A stretch of DNA of 11,904 nt from Bacteroidales bacterium (GTDB lineage Bacteria; Bacteroidota; Bacteroidia; Bacteroidales; ML635J-15). The position numbers and the translations under genes were made by a program. The notes below the pieces were generated by a model that saw only the letters and a program-made list of their open reading frames with translations, made no database searches and had not been told where the DNA came from. The stretch spans positions 1 to 11,904 of the forward strand of contig JAQVEY010000031.1 in NCBI GenBank assembly GCA_028697515.1, in the 5' to 3' direction. Shown here one piece after another: positions 1 through 6,770 of this stretch; the stretch's first letter is position 1; every line of letters begins with the position of its first letter.

Positions 1-213
1 ATAATATTTTTGAATATTAAAACTACGGCACCTGACAGCAACTATGTTATTATGTTGCAAAATAATCTCATTCAGGAGTTTCTGGCGTTGCTAATTATGG
101 GAGTAACGATAATGTCAGTTGCAGTGAGGAGGTACAGGAAGACGAATTAGGTAAAAATTGTAAATTTGAATGAAATGATTTTAAATATTTTGTTGTTCAA
201 ATTTTTTAATCAT
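1..213. other. Left-edge stretch with no supported gene
   Basis: No intact gene is visible. Plus-strand frame 1 is open from the window edge to a TAG at 148-150 and could be the C-terminal tail of a gene starting outside the window. However, frame 3 from 66 to a TGA at 171-173 has the more protein-like composition (rich in Ser, Asn, Glu, Gly). Two competing open frames of this kind would fit a frameshifted remnant. I recognise neither peptide. The ATG-initiated frame at 166-360 runs straight through the repeat at 214-286 and has an unnatural Cys/His/Phe-rich composition, so I do not call it. Confidence 0.2.
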
Positions 214-286
214 TGCTGGTTTTGTCATGATTTTTGCTACCACACCCCACCCAATGCTAAGGCAAAAATACACGCCAAAACCCCTG
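214..286. repeat. Direct repeat copy A, left of mntA-hepT
   Basis: This 73-base stretch matches 1144-1217 in the same orientation with about six substitutions and one single-base indel. The longest shared runs are GGTTTTGTCATGATTTTTGC and GCTAAGGCAAAAATACACGCC (split here only by the comparison). The similarity stops at both edges. On the minus strand both copies read as a hydrophobic helix followed by VAKIMTKPA, which looks like the C-terminal end of a small membrane protein. In copy A this frame is broken by the one-base deletion. Confidence 0.85.
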
Positions 287-333
287 TCAACTATGTAAAA
301 CCGTCAGACTTTAACATTCATGCAAAAAAAACA

Positions 334-365
334 TTTGCTACAAGTAAATTATTTTATTAATTTTG
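334..365 (+). promoter_or_regulatory. Bacteroidota-type promoter of mntA-hepT
   Basis: A TTTG (-33 element) at 334-337 and TAATTTTG (TAnnTTTG -7 box) at 358-365 are 20 bases apart, which is the consensus spacing for the primary sigma factor of Bacteroidota. The ATG of mntA begins at 370, only four bases after the box. Transcription would therefore start at or next to the start codon, giving a leaderless or near-leaderless mRNA. Confidence 0.6.
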
Positions 366-369
366 AACA

Positions 370-660
370 ATGAGAACAAGAAGTGACATAGAGAATAAAT
401 TAAAAGAATTAAAACCTGTTTTGTTACAAAAATATTATGTGGACAAGATTGGATATTTTGGTTCTTTTTCAAGAAATGAACAAACAAAAGACTCAGATAT
501 TGATATTTTAGTTTCATTTAGAAAACCTGTTGGTTGGGAGTTTTTTGACCTTCAGGAATTTCTAGAAAATGAATTGAAGTTGAAAGTTGACTTAGTATCA
601 GAAAAAGCCCTAAAAGAGCAATTAAAAGAAATCATTTTAAATAGTGTAAAGTACATTTGA
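370..660 (+). CDS. mntA: MNT-type nucleotidyltransferase, antitoxin of HEPN/MNT pair
   Basis: This is a 96-residue minimal nucleotidyltransferase. It carries the family signature GSX10DXD: G31-S32, then D43 and D45 in SDIDIL, with a probable third catalytic acidic residue at D74 in LKVDLVSE. Such proteins bind ATP-Mg and, in characterised HepT-MntA systems, neutralise the partner toxin by adding AMP units to a tyrosine next to its active site. Its stop codon overlaps the start of the next gene, as expected for a cotranscribed pair. The ATG at 370 sits directly behind a strong TAnnTTTG box, which supports this start. The family assignment is firm; the antitoxin role follows from the family and the neighbour. 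Confidence 0.9.
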   Translation: MRTRSDIENKLKELKPVLLQKYYVDKIGYFGSFSRNEQTKDSDIDILVSFRKPVGWEFFDLQEFLENELKLKVDLVSEKALKEQLKEIILNSVKYI

Positions 661-1028
661 AGCCGATTAAGAGAAAATATATTCTTTATCTTGAAGATAT
701 GTTACTATCAATGCAAAGGATTGAAGAATATCTTTGTAATATTGACTTTGATGAATTTAAAATGACATACATCGTTGTTGATGCTGTAGTAAGAAATTTT
801 GAAATTATTGGAGAAGCGTCTCAAAAAGTACCGGCTGAAATACAAAATAAATACCCCGAAATACCATGGCGAAAAATTTATGGACTTAGAAATTTAATAG
901 CTCACGAATATTTTGGAATTGATTACGAAATGATCTGGGAAATAGCCAAAGTTAATTTGCCTCAAAATAGAGAGGATTTACAAAAAATTATTGAAAAGGA
1001 AAAAGCACTGGGTGGTGATATAAGTTAG
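657..1028 (+). CDS. hepT: HEPN-domain ribonuclease toxin (DUF86 family)
   Basis: This 123-residue all-helical HEPN protein contains the RX4HXY motif as R78-NLIA-H83-E-Y85. R78 and H83 would form the composite RNase site at the dimer interface, and Y85 is the expected target of AMPylation by MntA. The start is a TTG that overlaps the mntA stop as TTGA (657-660). The next ATG (699) would remove the first helix, whose YLEDMLLSMQRIEEY stretch is typical of the family, so TTG is preferred. Overlap implies translational coupling. HepT toxins of this type cleave RNA, with tRNA shown as a target in one studied system. Length and motif are normal and the pair looks intact. Confidence 0.88.
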   Translation: MKPIKRKYILYLEDMLLSMQRIEEYLCNIDFDEFKMTYIVVDAVVRNFEIIGEASQKVPAEIQNKYPEIPWRKIYGLRNLIAHEYFGIDYEMIWEIAKVNLPQNREDLQKIIEKEKALGGDIS

Positions 1029-1057
1029 ATTTAATAAGGGCTTTAGCTGTAATCTAA
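1025..1057 (+). other. Hairpin at the end of hepT
   Basis: TTAGATT (1025-1031) and AATCTAA (1051-1057) form a perfect seven-base inverted repeat around a 19-base interior that can pair weakly again. It overlaps the hepT stop codon. There is no T-run directly after it, so it is at best a weak terminator or mRNA-end stabiliser. Confidence 0.3.
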
Positions 1058-1143
1058 ATTATTAAATTGTATAATACTTCTTGTTTCTTCTAAGATCTTC
1101 TAGCAAATATAAGTAATTGTTAAAATCTCAACTTTTAGTGCCA

Positions 1144-1217
1144 TGCCGGTTTTGTCATGATTTTTGCCACCACAGCCCAGCCCATTGCTAAGGCAAAAAT
1201 ACACGCCACAACCCCTG
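1144..1217. repeat. Direct repeat copy B, right of mntA-hepT
   Basis: This is the partner of the copy at 214-286, same orientation, roughly 90 percent identical over 74 bases. On the minus strand it reads as an unbroken hydrophobic segment (AGVVACIFALAMGWAVVAK) and ends in KPAWH and a stop. The repeat may extend further on this side. Minus-strand 1062-1121 holds another protein-like run (YLYLLEDLRRNKKYYTI) that is out of frame with it, as if an older, longer element has decayed. I have the impression that this sequence recurs in other Bacteroidota genomes, but that is unverified. Confidence 0.85.
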
Positions 1218-1535
1218 CTCGCTGCTCATTATTAAAGCCCCAATTGAAAAATAAAACTATTCCGATATAACTATTAAAAAATAGATTATATTTGTAAGAC
1301 ATTGAAATAAGAGATTAAAGTGTTTACTTTTTTTGATTACAATTACAGATAATACTTTGTTAAAAAAATCAAATAAAGCGGAATATATTATAGAAAAGGT
1401 AATAAATGGGTAAGGGGGGACAGATTTTTTTGTTGGGTTAGGATATAAAAAGAGTTCGCGTCTATTGGAGCAGACTATTGAAATAAGAATATAAACCCTC
1501 AAATAAATTTTACAAATAATTAAACAATAAGGAGT
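1218..1535. other. Intergenic stretch without a convincing gene
   Basis: This is low-complexity AT-rich DNA between the right repeat and the secreted hypothetical protein. A minus-strand 81-codon frame (1257-1502) exists, but it is Phe/Ile-rich, lacks an upstream signal and looks like chance. A short plus-strand frame ending in a TAA near 1410, without a start codon, has a Lys/Glu/Asn-rich composition and could be a remnant. The only clear signal is AGGAG at 1530-1534 before the next gene. Confidence 0.35.
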
Positions 1536-2084
1536 ATGGAAATGAATAAATTAACTTTAAAACACACAACAAGCTTTTATGCAGACAGACAGGAAACTAA
1601 TCTATATATTCACAAATTAAAAGCTGACAAAACAGCTATATGCAATTTTAGAGGGACTTTTCTTTTTCTTCTTTCGGTATTTATAATATTTTCTTTTAAT
1701 GTGTTTTCTCAAGCTAATCTTAACAATATAGAAGTTTGGGAAGGTTGGAAAATAGGTAATGTAATAAAAGTTTCTGGCATCATTAAATATGGAAATCCTT
1801 TAATGAAAAGTGATGGTGAAGAAAGATATTTGATTGTTCAAAAAATAGATGAACAACCAATAGACTCTTCAAGAACTATAAAAATTTCATGTAACCCAGA
1901 ATCATTACTAAAAATGAATAATTGTGATACAGTAACCTTATTAGGGTATGTAAGTGGCGGCTATTTTGGTATTCCAAATTCCAATGATTATGATATAGAA
2001 TATTGGCAAGATAAGCCATTTCATTTCGATTTATTTTTCGTTGTTTTGAAAAATGATGACGAAATTAGAAAGGAGAAAAGATAA
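1536..2084 (+). CDS. Secreted hypothetical protein with long N-terminus
   Basis: I do not recognise this 182-residue protein. A hydrophobic segment at residues 42-57 followed by FSQ-AN looks like a signal peptide with cleavage near residue 59, as in many Bacteroidota exported proteins. It is preceded by about 40 hydrophilic residues, far longer than a normal n-region. No ATG, GTG or TTG lies close before the hydrophobic part. The mature part alternates short beta-like strands with loops (GWKIGNVIKVSGIIKYG, DTVTLLGYVSGGYFGIP), suggesting an OB-like barrel, but this is only an impression. AGGAG at 1530-1534 lies one base from the first ATG and seven bases from the second ATG at 1542. The second may be the true start. 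The gene faces the ribosomal operon convergently. Confidence 0.6.
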   Translation: MEMNKLTLKHTTSFYADRQETNLYIHKLKADKTAICNFRGTFLFLLSVFIIFSFNVFSQANLNNIEVWEGWKIGNVIKVSGIIKYGNPLMKSDGEERYLIVQKIDEQPIDSSRTIKISCNPESLLKMNNCDTVTLLGYVSGGYFGIPNSNDYDIEYWQDKPFHFDLFFVVLKNDDEIRKEKR

Positions 2085-2244
2085 AAACGCCCATAAGAAT
2101 TATATTTCAAAAGCTTGTTTTGTATTTTGTGTATTGAATTCATTGACTTATTGGAATGATTGACACTGTTGAAGATTTTAGCGAAATCGTTATCCCTTAC
2201 TTCATACCACAAAACGTTTCCATAGTTATCCACACTTAAAGGTC
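2085..2244 (-). other. Possible gene remnant between convergent genes
   Basis: On the minus strand a frame from a GTG at 2233 reads DNYGNVLWYEVRDNDFAKI, which has a natural protein composition, unlike the chance frames around it. It then degenerates and runs into the end of the convergent secreted-protein gene, stopping at 2021. It has no promoter and no start context, and it begins inside the run-off region of the ribosomal operon terminator. I read it as a decayed fragment of unknown identity, or chance. Confidence 0.2.
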
Positions 2245-2275
2245 AAAAAAAAACCGCCTGTATCAACAGACGGTT
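2245..2275 (-). terminator. Rho-independent terminator of the thrS-infC-rpmI-rplT operon
   Basis: On the minus strand AACCGTCTGT (2275-2266) pairs with ACAGGCGGTT (2261-2252) in a ten-base stem with one G-U pair and a four-base loop. The stem runs directly into a T tract (A run at 2245-2251 on the plus strand). It lies 28 bases after the rplT stop. On the plus strand there is no T tract, so it acts in one direction. Confidence 0.9.
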
Positions 2276-2302
2276 TACCGTTAAGAACCTCAATTGAGGA
2301 GT

Positions 2303-2647
2303 TTATTTTATTTTCTCACAAATAGCTGCAAAAGCTTTAGGATTATTCATAGCCAAATCTGCTAGAACTTTTCTGTTCAGCTCAATATTATTACTATGAA
2401 TTCTTCCCATAAACTGCGAATAACTCATTCCATTAATGCGAGCTCCTGCGTTGATACGTTGTATCCACAAAGCTCTGAAATTTCTCTTGTTTATTCTTCT
2501 GTCTCTGTAAGCATAACAAAGTGCTTTTTCGTATGCGTTTTTAGCAACTGTCCACACTTTTGATCTTGCTCCGAAATAACCTCTTGTCTGCGAAAGGACT
2601 TTTCTTCTTTTGTTCCTTGCTGCGACTACATTTACACTTCTTGGCAT
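2303..2647 (-). CDS. rplT: 50S ribosomal protein L20
   Basis: This is a 114-residue basic protein with the full L20 pattern: [18 protein letters not shown] at the N-terminus, the [17 protein letters not shown] and [20 protein letters not shown] core, and the globular C-terminal GMSYSQFM...LADLA part. Length is normal. It binds 23S rRNA early in large-subunit assembly. In Enterobacteria and Bacilli L20 also represses its own operon by binding mRNA. It is the last gene of thrS-infC-rpmI-rplT and is followed by a terminator. The gap to rpmI is 78 bases and holds a foldable element. Confidence 0.97.
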   Translation of the reverse strand: MPRSVNVVAARNKRRKVLSQTRGYFGARSKVWTVAKNAYEKALCYAYRDRRINKRNFRALWIQRINAGARINGMSYSQFMGRIHSNNIELNRKVLADLAMNNPKAFAAICEKIK

Positions 2648-2667
2648 AATTTTACGTTTTGCGAATG

Positions 2668-2703
2668 TTCAGCGTCCGACTTTTGGCGGATCTTTCGGCT
2701 GAA
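2668..2703 (-). promoter_or_regulatory. Foldable element in the rpmI-rplT spacer
   Basis: In the mRNA of the minus strand, TTCAGC (2703-2698) pairs with GCTGAA (2673-2668), and inside it TCCG (2690-2687) pairs with CGGA (2678-2675). This gives a two-tier hairpin with an asymmetric internal loop, 20 bases before the rplT start. No T-run follows, so it is not a terminator. A site for L20 feedback is an attractive guess from its position, but the L20 leader structures I know lie elsewhere and I do not recognise this fold. Confidence 0.4.
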
Positions 2704-2725
2704 TCACTCTGATTAATAACTATTA

Positions 2726-2923
2726 TTATTTCATTCCCAAACACAACTTAATATTTCTCGAATCTGTTTCTGCTACTGTAGTAAAATGAGTTAAAGCTCT
2801 TTTACGTTTTGTAGTCTTCTTAGTCAGAATATGACTTTTATAAGCGTGTTTTCTTTTTATTTTACCGGTGCCTGTAAGAACGAATCTCTTCTTTGCTCCG
2901 GATTTTGTTTTCATTTTTGGCAT
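2726..2923 (-). CDS. rpmI: 50S ribosomal protein L35
   Basis: This is a 65-residue, very basic protein. It starts [20 protein letters not shown] and has the internal [22 protein letters not shown] stretch (residues about 22-43) typical of L35. Length and start are normal. It lies 20 bases downstream of infC and upstream of rplT, the conserved order in most bacteria. It is a component of the large ribosomal subunit. Confidence 0.96.
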   Translation of the reverse strand: MPKMKTKSGAKKRFVLTGTGKIKRKHAYKSHILTKKTTKRKRALTHFTTVAETDSRNIKLCLGMK

Positions 2924-2943
2924 TGCATTAAGTTTTTAAGTTA

Positions 2944-3501
2944 TTATTTTTTCTTAACGGGTTTTGGTGATATTATTATTTGCATTTTCTTTCCTTCTAA
3001 TTTTGGTAATTGGTCGATTTTTCCAAAATCTTCCAAATCCTGAGCTAATTTTAATAATAGAATTTCTCCCTGTTCTTTATACAGTATAGATCTTCCTTTG
3101 AAAAACACAAAAGCTTTGACTTTATTACCTTCAGCAAGAAACTTCTCAGCATGTTTTAGTTTAAAGTTATAATCGTGTTCGTCTGTATTAGGACCGAATC
3201 TGATTTCTTTGACTATCATTTTCTGAGCTTTGCTTTGTTGTTCTTTTTGTTTCTTTTTTTGCTGATAAAGAAACTTTTGATAATCAATCACTTTACATAC
3301 TGGTGGTTCTGCATTTGGCGAAATCTCAACTAAATCAAGTTCCATTTTTTCGGCAATTTCGATAGCTTCTCTTAAACTAAAAATACCTGGATTTTGCACA
3401 TTTTCACCCACTAGACGAACAAACGGTGCGCGAATATATCTGTTTATTTTATGCTCGTCTTGCTTGCTTCTTATATAAGCGTTTTTCTTCGGTTCTATAA
3501 T
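2944..3501 (-). CDS. infC: Translation initiation factor IF-3 with ATT start
   Basis: IF-3 binds the 30S subunit, keeps it free of 50S and checks the initiator tRNA-start codon pairing. The N-domain includes [38 protein letters not shown] and the signature [14 protein letters not shown]. The C-domain begins near [21 protein letters not shown]. The first conventional start is GTG at 3411, but it would discard the conserved INRYIR-x-P-x-VRL segment. Reading the frame upstream gives [18 protein letters not shown] and then a stop at 3522-3520. The only start with a ribosome-binding site is ATT at 3501-3499, six bases after AGGAGG. ATT and related codons are the classic infC starts and let IF-3 repress its own translation. 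The product is 185 residues. The start lies 14 bases after the thrS stop. Confidence 0.93.
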   Translation of the reverse strand: MIEPKKNAYIRSKQDEHKINRYIRAPFVRLVGENVQNPGIFSLREAIEIAEKMELDLVEISPNAEPPVCKVIDYQKFLYQQKKKQKEQQSKAQKMIVKEIRFGPNTDEHDYNFKLKHAEKFLAEGNKVKAFVFFKGRSILYKEQGEILLLKLAQDLEDFGKIDQLPKLEGKKMQIIISPKPVKKK

Positions 3502-3513
3502 TCTTTTCCTCCT
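3499..3513 (-). promoter_or_regulatory. Strong Shine-Dalgarno and ATT start of infC
   Basis: A perfect AGGAGG (3513-3508) precedes ATT (3501-3499) by six bases. Most other genes here have poor or no Shine-Dalgarno sequences, as is usual in Bacteroidota. The strong site therefore points to a specially controlled start that compensates for the rare codon. Confidence 0.75.
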
Positions 3514-3515
3514 CT

Positions 3516-5456
3516 TTAGTTATTAAAATATTTATTTATCTCTGTATTAATTAAATCAGCAAAATCCTGAACACTCATAGTCCCAAGATCTCCCTGTGCT
3601 TGTTTTCTGATTGACAAATTGCCCGATTCCATTTCTTTTTCACCAATAATCAATAAGTACGGTATTCTTTTTAATTCGTTATCTCGAATTTTACGACCGA
3701 TTTTTTCGTTTCTTTCATCAATCAGGCCGCGAATATCGTAATTTTTTAGCAAATTCAAAACTTTTTTTGCATAATCATTGTATTTTTCGCTAATAGGCAG
3801 CAAAACAACCTGATGTGGTGTTAGCCATAAAGGAAATTTTCCAGCAGTATGTTCTATTAAAACAGCTACAAATCTCTCCATCGAACCAAATATAGCTCTG
3901 TGAAGCATAATTGGTCTGTGCATCTGGTTGTCAGATTCTCTGTATTCAAGTTCGAATCTTTCAGGAAGATTATAATCTACTTGAATTGTTCCTAATTGCC
4001 AAGTTCTGCCTAGCGCATCTTTTACCATAAAATCGAGCTTTGGACCGTAGAACGCAGCCTCGCCTATCTCTACTTTTGGTGTCAAGCCCATTTCTGATGC
4101 AGCTTCCTGAATAGCTTGTTCTGCTTTATTCCAATTTTCATCTGTTCCTATGTACTTAGTGTTATCATTAGGATCACGTAGTGATATTTGTGTTGTATAT
4201 TCGTTAAAATTCAATGATTTAAATACAAACATTACCAGATCTATGATCTTTTTAAACTCATCTTTAACCTGATCGGGACGACAAAACACATGTGCATCAT
4301 CTTGTGTAAAACATCTTACTCTGGTTAAGCCGTGTAATTCCCCATGTTGTTCATAACGGTAAACTGTTCCGAATTCTGCCATTCTATAAGGCAAATCTTT
4401 ATATGAATATTGTTTTGCTTTAAATATTTCAACATGATGAGGACAATTCATAGGCTTTAACATAAATGCTTCGCCTTCTTCAGGTGTTAACATTGGCTGA
4501 AAAGAATCTTTTCCATATTTTTCGTAATGTCCCGAAGTTTTGTAGAGATCTATATGTCCAATATGAGGTGTTCTGACCATTTCATAATCTCTCTTTTTCA
4601 ACTCTTCGGTAAGCCAGCTTTCTAGTCTGTCTCTTAATATTGTTCCATTTGGAAGCCACAATGCCATTCCCATTCCTACTTTTGGAGAGAAATGAAATAA
4701 TTCGAGTTCTTTACCTATTTTACGATGGTCGCGTTTCTTAGCTTCTTCAAGCATTATAAGGTATTCTTCAAGCATTTTTTGCTTTGGGAAACTTATGCCA
4801 TAAACACGTGTTAGCTGTTTGCGTTTTTCATCACCACGCCAGTAAGCACCGGCAAGACTAAGTACTTTTATAGCTTTTATATATCCTGTTGATGGTAAAT
4901 GTGGTCCGCGGCATAGATCAACGAAACTACCATTTGAATAAAAAGTAATCGAGCCATCTTCAAGTTCGGATATTAATTCCAATTTGTAATTATCTCCTTT
5001 TGTTTCGAAGTACTTCAAGGCTTCAGATTTGCTAATTTCTTTGCGGCTTACAATATTGTCAGATTCGCATAGTTGAGTCATTCTCTTATTTATAGCCTCA
5101 AAAGCATTCTCTGATAACACGAGATTGTTTGGTAGCTCAATATCGTAATAAAAGCCGTTTTCAATGGCTGGACCAATTCCGAATTTTGTTCCCGGATATA
5201 ATGATTCTATTGCTTCGGCAAGAACATGAGCTGAAGTGTGCCAAAAAGCATGCTTGCCTTCAGTATCTTCAAATTTATGTAATTTGATATTTGAATCTGT
5301 TGTAATTGGACGATTAAGATCAATGCTTTCGCCGTTAACGTAAATGCATAACACTTCTTTAGCAAGTCTAGGACTTATACTTTCAGCTATTTGCATTCCA
5401 GTAATACCGCTTGAATACTCTCTTATTGCACCATCCGGTAATGTTATTTTTATCAT
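3516..5456 (-). CDS. thrS: Threonyl-tRNA synthetase
   Basis: This is a class II synthetase of 646 residues, normal for the bacterial enzyme. In order it shows a TGS domain (about 1-62) and an editing domain with HTSAH (H73, H77) and CRGPH (C182, H186). The catalytic core has the zinc ligands C338 (PMNCPHH), H389 (DDAHVF) and H519 (MLHRAI), motif 2 around [20 protein letters not shown] and motif 3 at GSMERF. The C-terminal anticodon-binding domain begins near [13 protein letters not shown] chose the ATG at 5456 (MIKITLPDG). An in-frame TTG at 5474 lies inside the TAATTTTG promoter box and cannot be in the mRNA. It is the first gene of the operon and charges tRNA-Thr. Confidence 0.97.
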   Translation of the reverse strand: MIKITLPDGAIREYSSGITGMQIAESISPRLAKEVLCIYVNGESIDLNRPITTDSNIKLHKFEDTEGKHAFWHTSAHVLAEAIESLYPGTKFGIGPAIENGFYYDIELPNNLVLSENAFEAINKRMTQLCESDNIVSRKEISKSEALKYFETKGDNYKLELISELEDGSITFYSNGSFVDLCRGPHLPSTGYIKAIKVLSLAGAYWRGDEKRKQLTRVYGISFPKQKMLEEYLIMLEEAKKRDHRKIGKELELFHFSPKVGMGMALWLPNGTILRDRLESWLTEELKKRDYEMVRTPHIGHIDLYKTSGHYEKYGKDSFQPMLTPEEGEAFMLKPMNCPHHVEIFKAKQYSYKDLPYRMAEFGTVYRYEQHGELHGLTRVRCFTQDDAHVFCRPDQVKDEFKKIIDLVMFVFKSLNFNEYTTQISLRDPNDNTKYIGTDENWNKAEQAIQEAASEMGLTPKVEIGEAAFYGPKLDFMVKDALGRTWQLGTIQVDYNLPERFELEYRESDNQMHRPIMLHRAIFGSMERFVAVLIEHTAGKFPLWLTPHQVVLLPISEKYNDYAKKVLNLLKNYDIRGLIDERNEKIGRKIRDNELKRIPYLLIIGEKEMESGNLSIRKQAQGDLGTMSVQDFADLINTEINKYFNN

Positions 5457-5471
5457 ACAAAAAATTTTGTG

Positions 5472-5501
5472 CAAAATTACTAATTTTTATGATACAACAA
5501 T
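5472..5501 (-). promoter_or_regulatory. Promoter of the thrS operon
   Basis: TAATTTTG on the minus strand (5479-5472) matches the TAnnTTTG -7 box. An ATTG (5501-5498) lies 18 bases upstream as a weak -33 element. The start codon at 5456 leaves a leader of roughly ten bases, so no long T-box or attenuator leader fits here. Confidence 0.5.
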
Positions 5502-5572
5502 CAGAATACGACTAAAATTATAATTTCAAACACTTTTTAACTGCTATCTGTTAGTTTATTTTCTCAGACGGT

Positions 5573-5603
5573 ATTGAACCGTTTTTATATTCAATTAATT
5601 TTG
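5573..5603 (+). promoter_or_regulatory. Promoter of the amidase gene with small inverted repeat
   Basis: ATTG (5573-5576) and TAATTTTG (5596-5603) are 19 bases apart, and the ATG begins at 5609, only five bases after the box, so the mRNA may be leaderless. The -33 element is in the loop of an inverted repeat, ACGGT (5568-5572) and ACCGT (5578-5582). This could be a regulator site, but five-base arms are short. Confidence 0.5.
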
Positions 5604-5608
5604 CTTCT

Positions 5609-6703
5609 ATGAAAATATTACAACGCTTATTATTATTGATAATTCTTTATCCATTATTTATATATTCCTATGCGCAGGAAATGGATAGTATAAAATCATA
5701 TACAATAATTGTTGACAGTATAAAAACGGATAGCATAAAAAGAGATAGCATCAGAGTTGATAGCTTTAAAACTATTGTAGCACAGCAAGGTGACGGGATA
5801 TATAAAATTCTCCGTGAGAACGGTTATCCAGCAAAAGACTATTACAATAAATTTCTTGAATTGAACAGAGCAAAAATAAAAGAATATGACAATCTTATTC
5901 TCGGCGAAACCTATTTACTGCCAATTTTGGAAATTAAAACTGAGCCTAATCCGAATATATACTCTAAGGATAGCATAAAAAGGAATCCTGATTTAATGTA
6001 TGCTGATACTGTATATGATGATCAATTAAAGGGAGCAATTATTTATCTAATAAGTGGTCATGGTGGACCTGATCCTGGCGCTGTTGCAATAGTAGATGGA
6101 AATACTTTGTGTGAAGATGAATATGCTTATGATATTTGTCTCAGAATTGCAATGTGTGTTGAGGAGCACGGCGGTAAAGCATATATGATAATTAATGACC
6201 CAAATGATGGTCTTCGGGATGATAAATATCTTAAAGTGGATTATGATGAGTATTGTTGGCCTGATCTTGAAATCCCCAGGGACCAAAATCTCAGACTTAA
6301 GCAAAGAGCAGATGCTGTTAATGATATTTATGAAAAAAATGATTCTGTCAAATATCAGAGAGTTATTGAGATTCATCTTGATTCAAGACTAAGCTCTTCA
6401 ACTGTTGATGTGTTCTTTTACTATTTCCCAGGCAGTAAAAAGGGTAAATTGACTGCTGAGACAATTCAAAATGTTTTTGTAGAAAAATATGCTAAATATC
6501 AGCCAAACCGAAGATATACTGGTACTGTGGGAGAACGAAGTTTATTGGTGATGAAAAAAGTTTTACCACCGGAAGTATTTATGGAATTGGGAAATATACA
6601 AAATGAAAACGACAGAAAGCGAGTGCTGGATCCTGAAAATCGTCTGGCAATTGCTAAATGGATAACAGAGGGACTGATAAACGATTACGCTAAAGAAGAA
6701 TAA
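5609..6703 (+). CDS. Secreted N-acetylmuramoyl-L-alanine amidase (Amidase_3)
   Basis: This enzyme cuts the bond between N-acetylmuramic acid and L-alanine in peptidoglycan, in the periplasm. Residues 1-23 form a signal peptide ending in YSYAQ. Residues 25-55 are a low-complexity linker of DSIK-type repeats. Residues about 56-106 look like a LysM-like binding domain (GDGIYKILRENGYPAKDYYN...LGETYLLP). The zinc-amidase domain starts near 140: H151 in SGHGG, E169 or E171 in CEDEYAYD, H256 in IEIHLDS, and the catalytic E326 in FMELGNIQNEND. A second DSIKR copy precedes the catalytic domain at 121-125. It is divergent from thrS, and the flavodoxin-like gene follows 67 bases downstream. All key residues are present; it is likely a cell-separation or wall-turnover hydrolase. 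Confidence 0.88.
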   Translation: MKILQRLLLLIILYPLFIYSYAQEMDSIKSYTIIVDSIKTDSIKRDSIRVDSFKTIVAQQGDGIYKILRENGYPAKDYYNKFLELNRAKIKEYDNLILGETYLLPILEIKTEPNPNIYSKDSIKRNPDLMYADTVYDDQLKGAIIYLISGHGGPDPGAVAIVDGNTLCEDEYAYDICLRIAMCVEEHGGKAYMIINDPNDGLRDDKYLKVDYDEYCWPDLEIPRDQNLRLKQRADAVNDIYEKNDSVKYQRVIEIHLDSRLSSSTVDVFFYYFPGSKKGKLTAETIQNVFVEKYAKYQPNRRYTGTVGERSLLVMKKVLPPEVFMELGNIQNENDRKRVLDPENRLAIAKWITEGLINDYAKEE

Positions 6704-6770
6704 CTAAATTCGATTAAATATTATTTTGAGATTGCAAATTTGTATTTATTATTACTAAAAATTTTAAATA

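Noticed and set aside
166..360. Plus-strand 64-codon frame
   Set aside because: It runs through repeat copy A, is rich in Cys, His and Phe, and ends just before the mntA promoter. It is most likely a by-product of the repeat.
1024..1217. Integron attC site after hepT
   Set aside because: GTTAGAT at 1024-1030 matches GTTRRRY, but the inverse RYYYAAC-like box lies downstream of it and not upstream, and no L-box arrangement is present.
1257..1502. Minus-strand 81-codon frame
   Set aside because: Low-complexity hydrophobic translation of AT-rich DNA with no promoter, ribosome-binding site or recognisable motif.
2831..3043. Plus-strand 70-codon frame over rpmI and infC
   Set aside because: It is antisense to two strongly supported conserved genes and has a Phe-rich shadow composition.
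3409..3411. GTG start for infC
   Set aside because: It removes the conserved INRYIR and VRL part of the IF-3 N-domain and has no ribosome-binding site, unlike the ATT at 3501.
5457..5474. TTG start giving thrS six extra residues
   Set aside because: The TTG is part of the TAATTTTG promoter box, so it would not be transcribed. The ATG at 5456 gives the usual TGS-domain start.
6047..6392. Frames overlapping the amidase on both strands
   Set aside because: They lie wholly within the catalytic domain of a well-supported enzyme and have no motifs.
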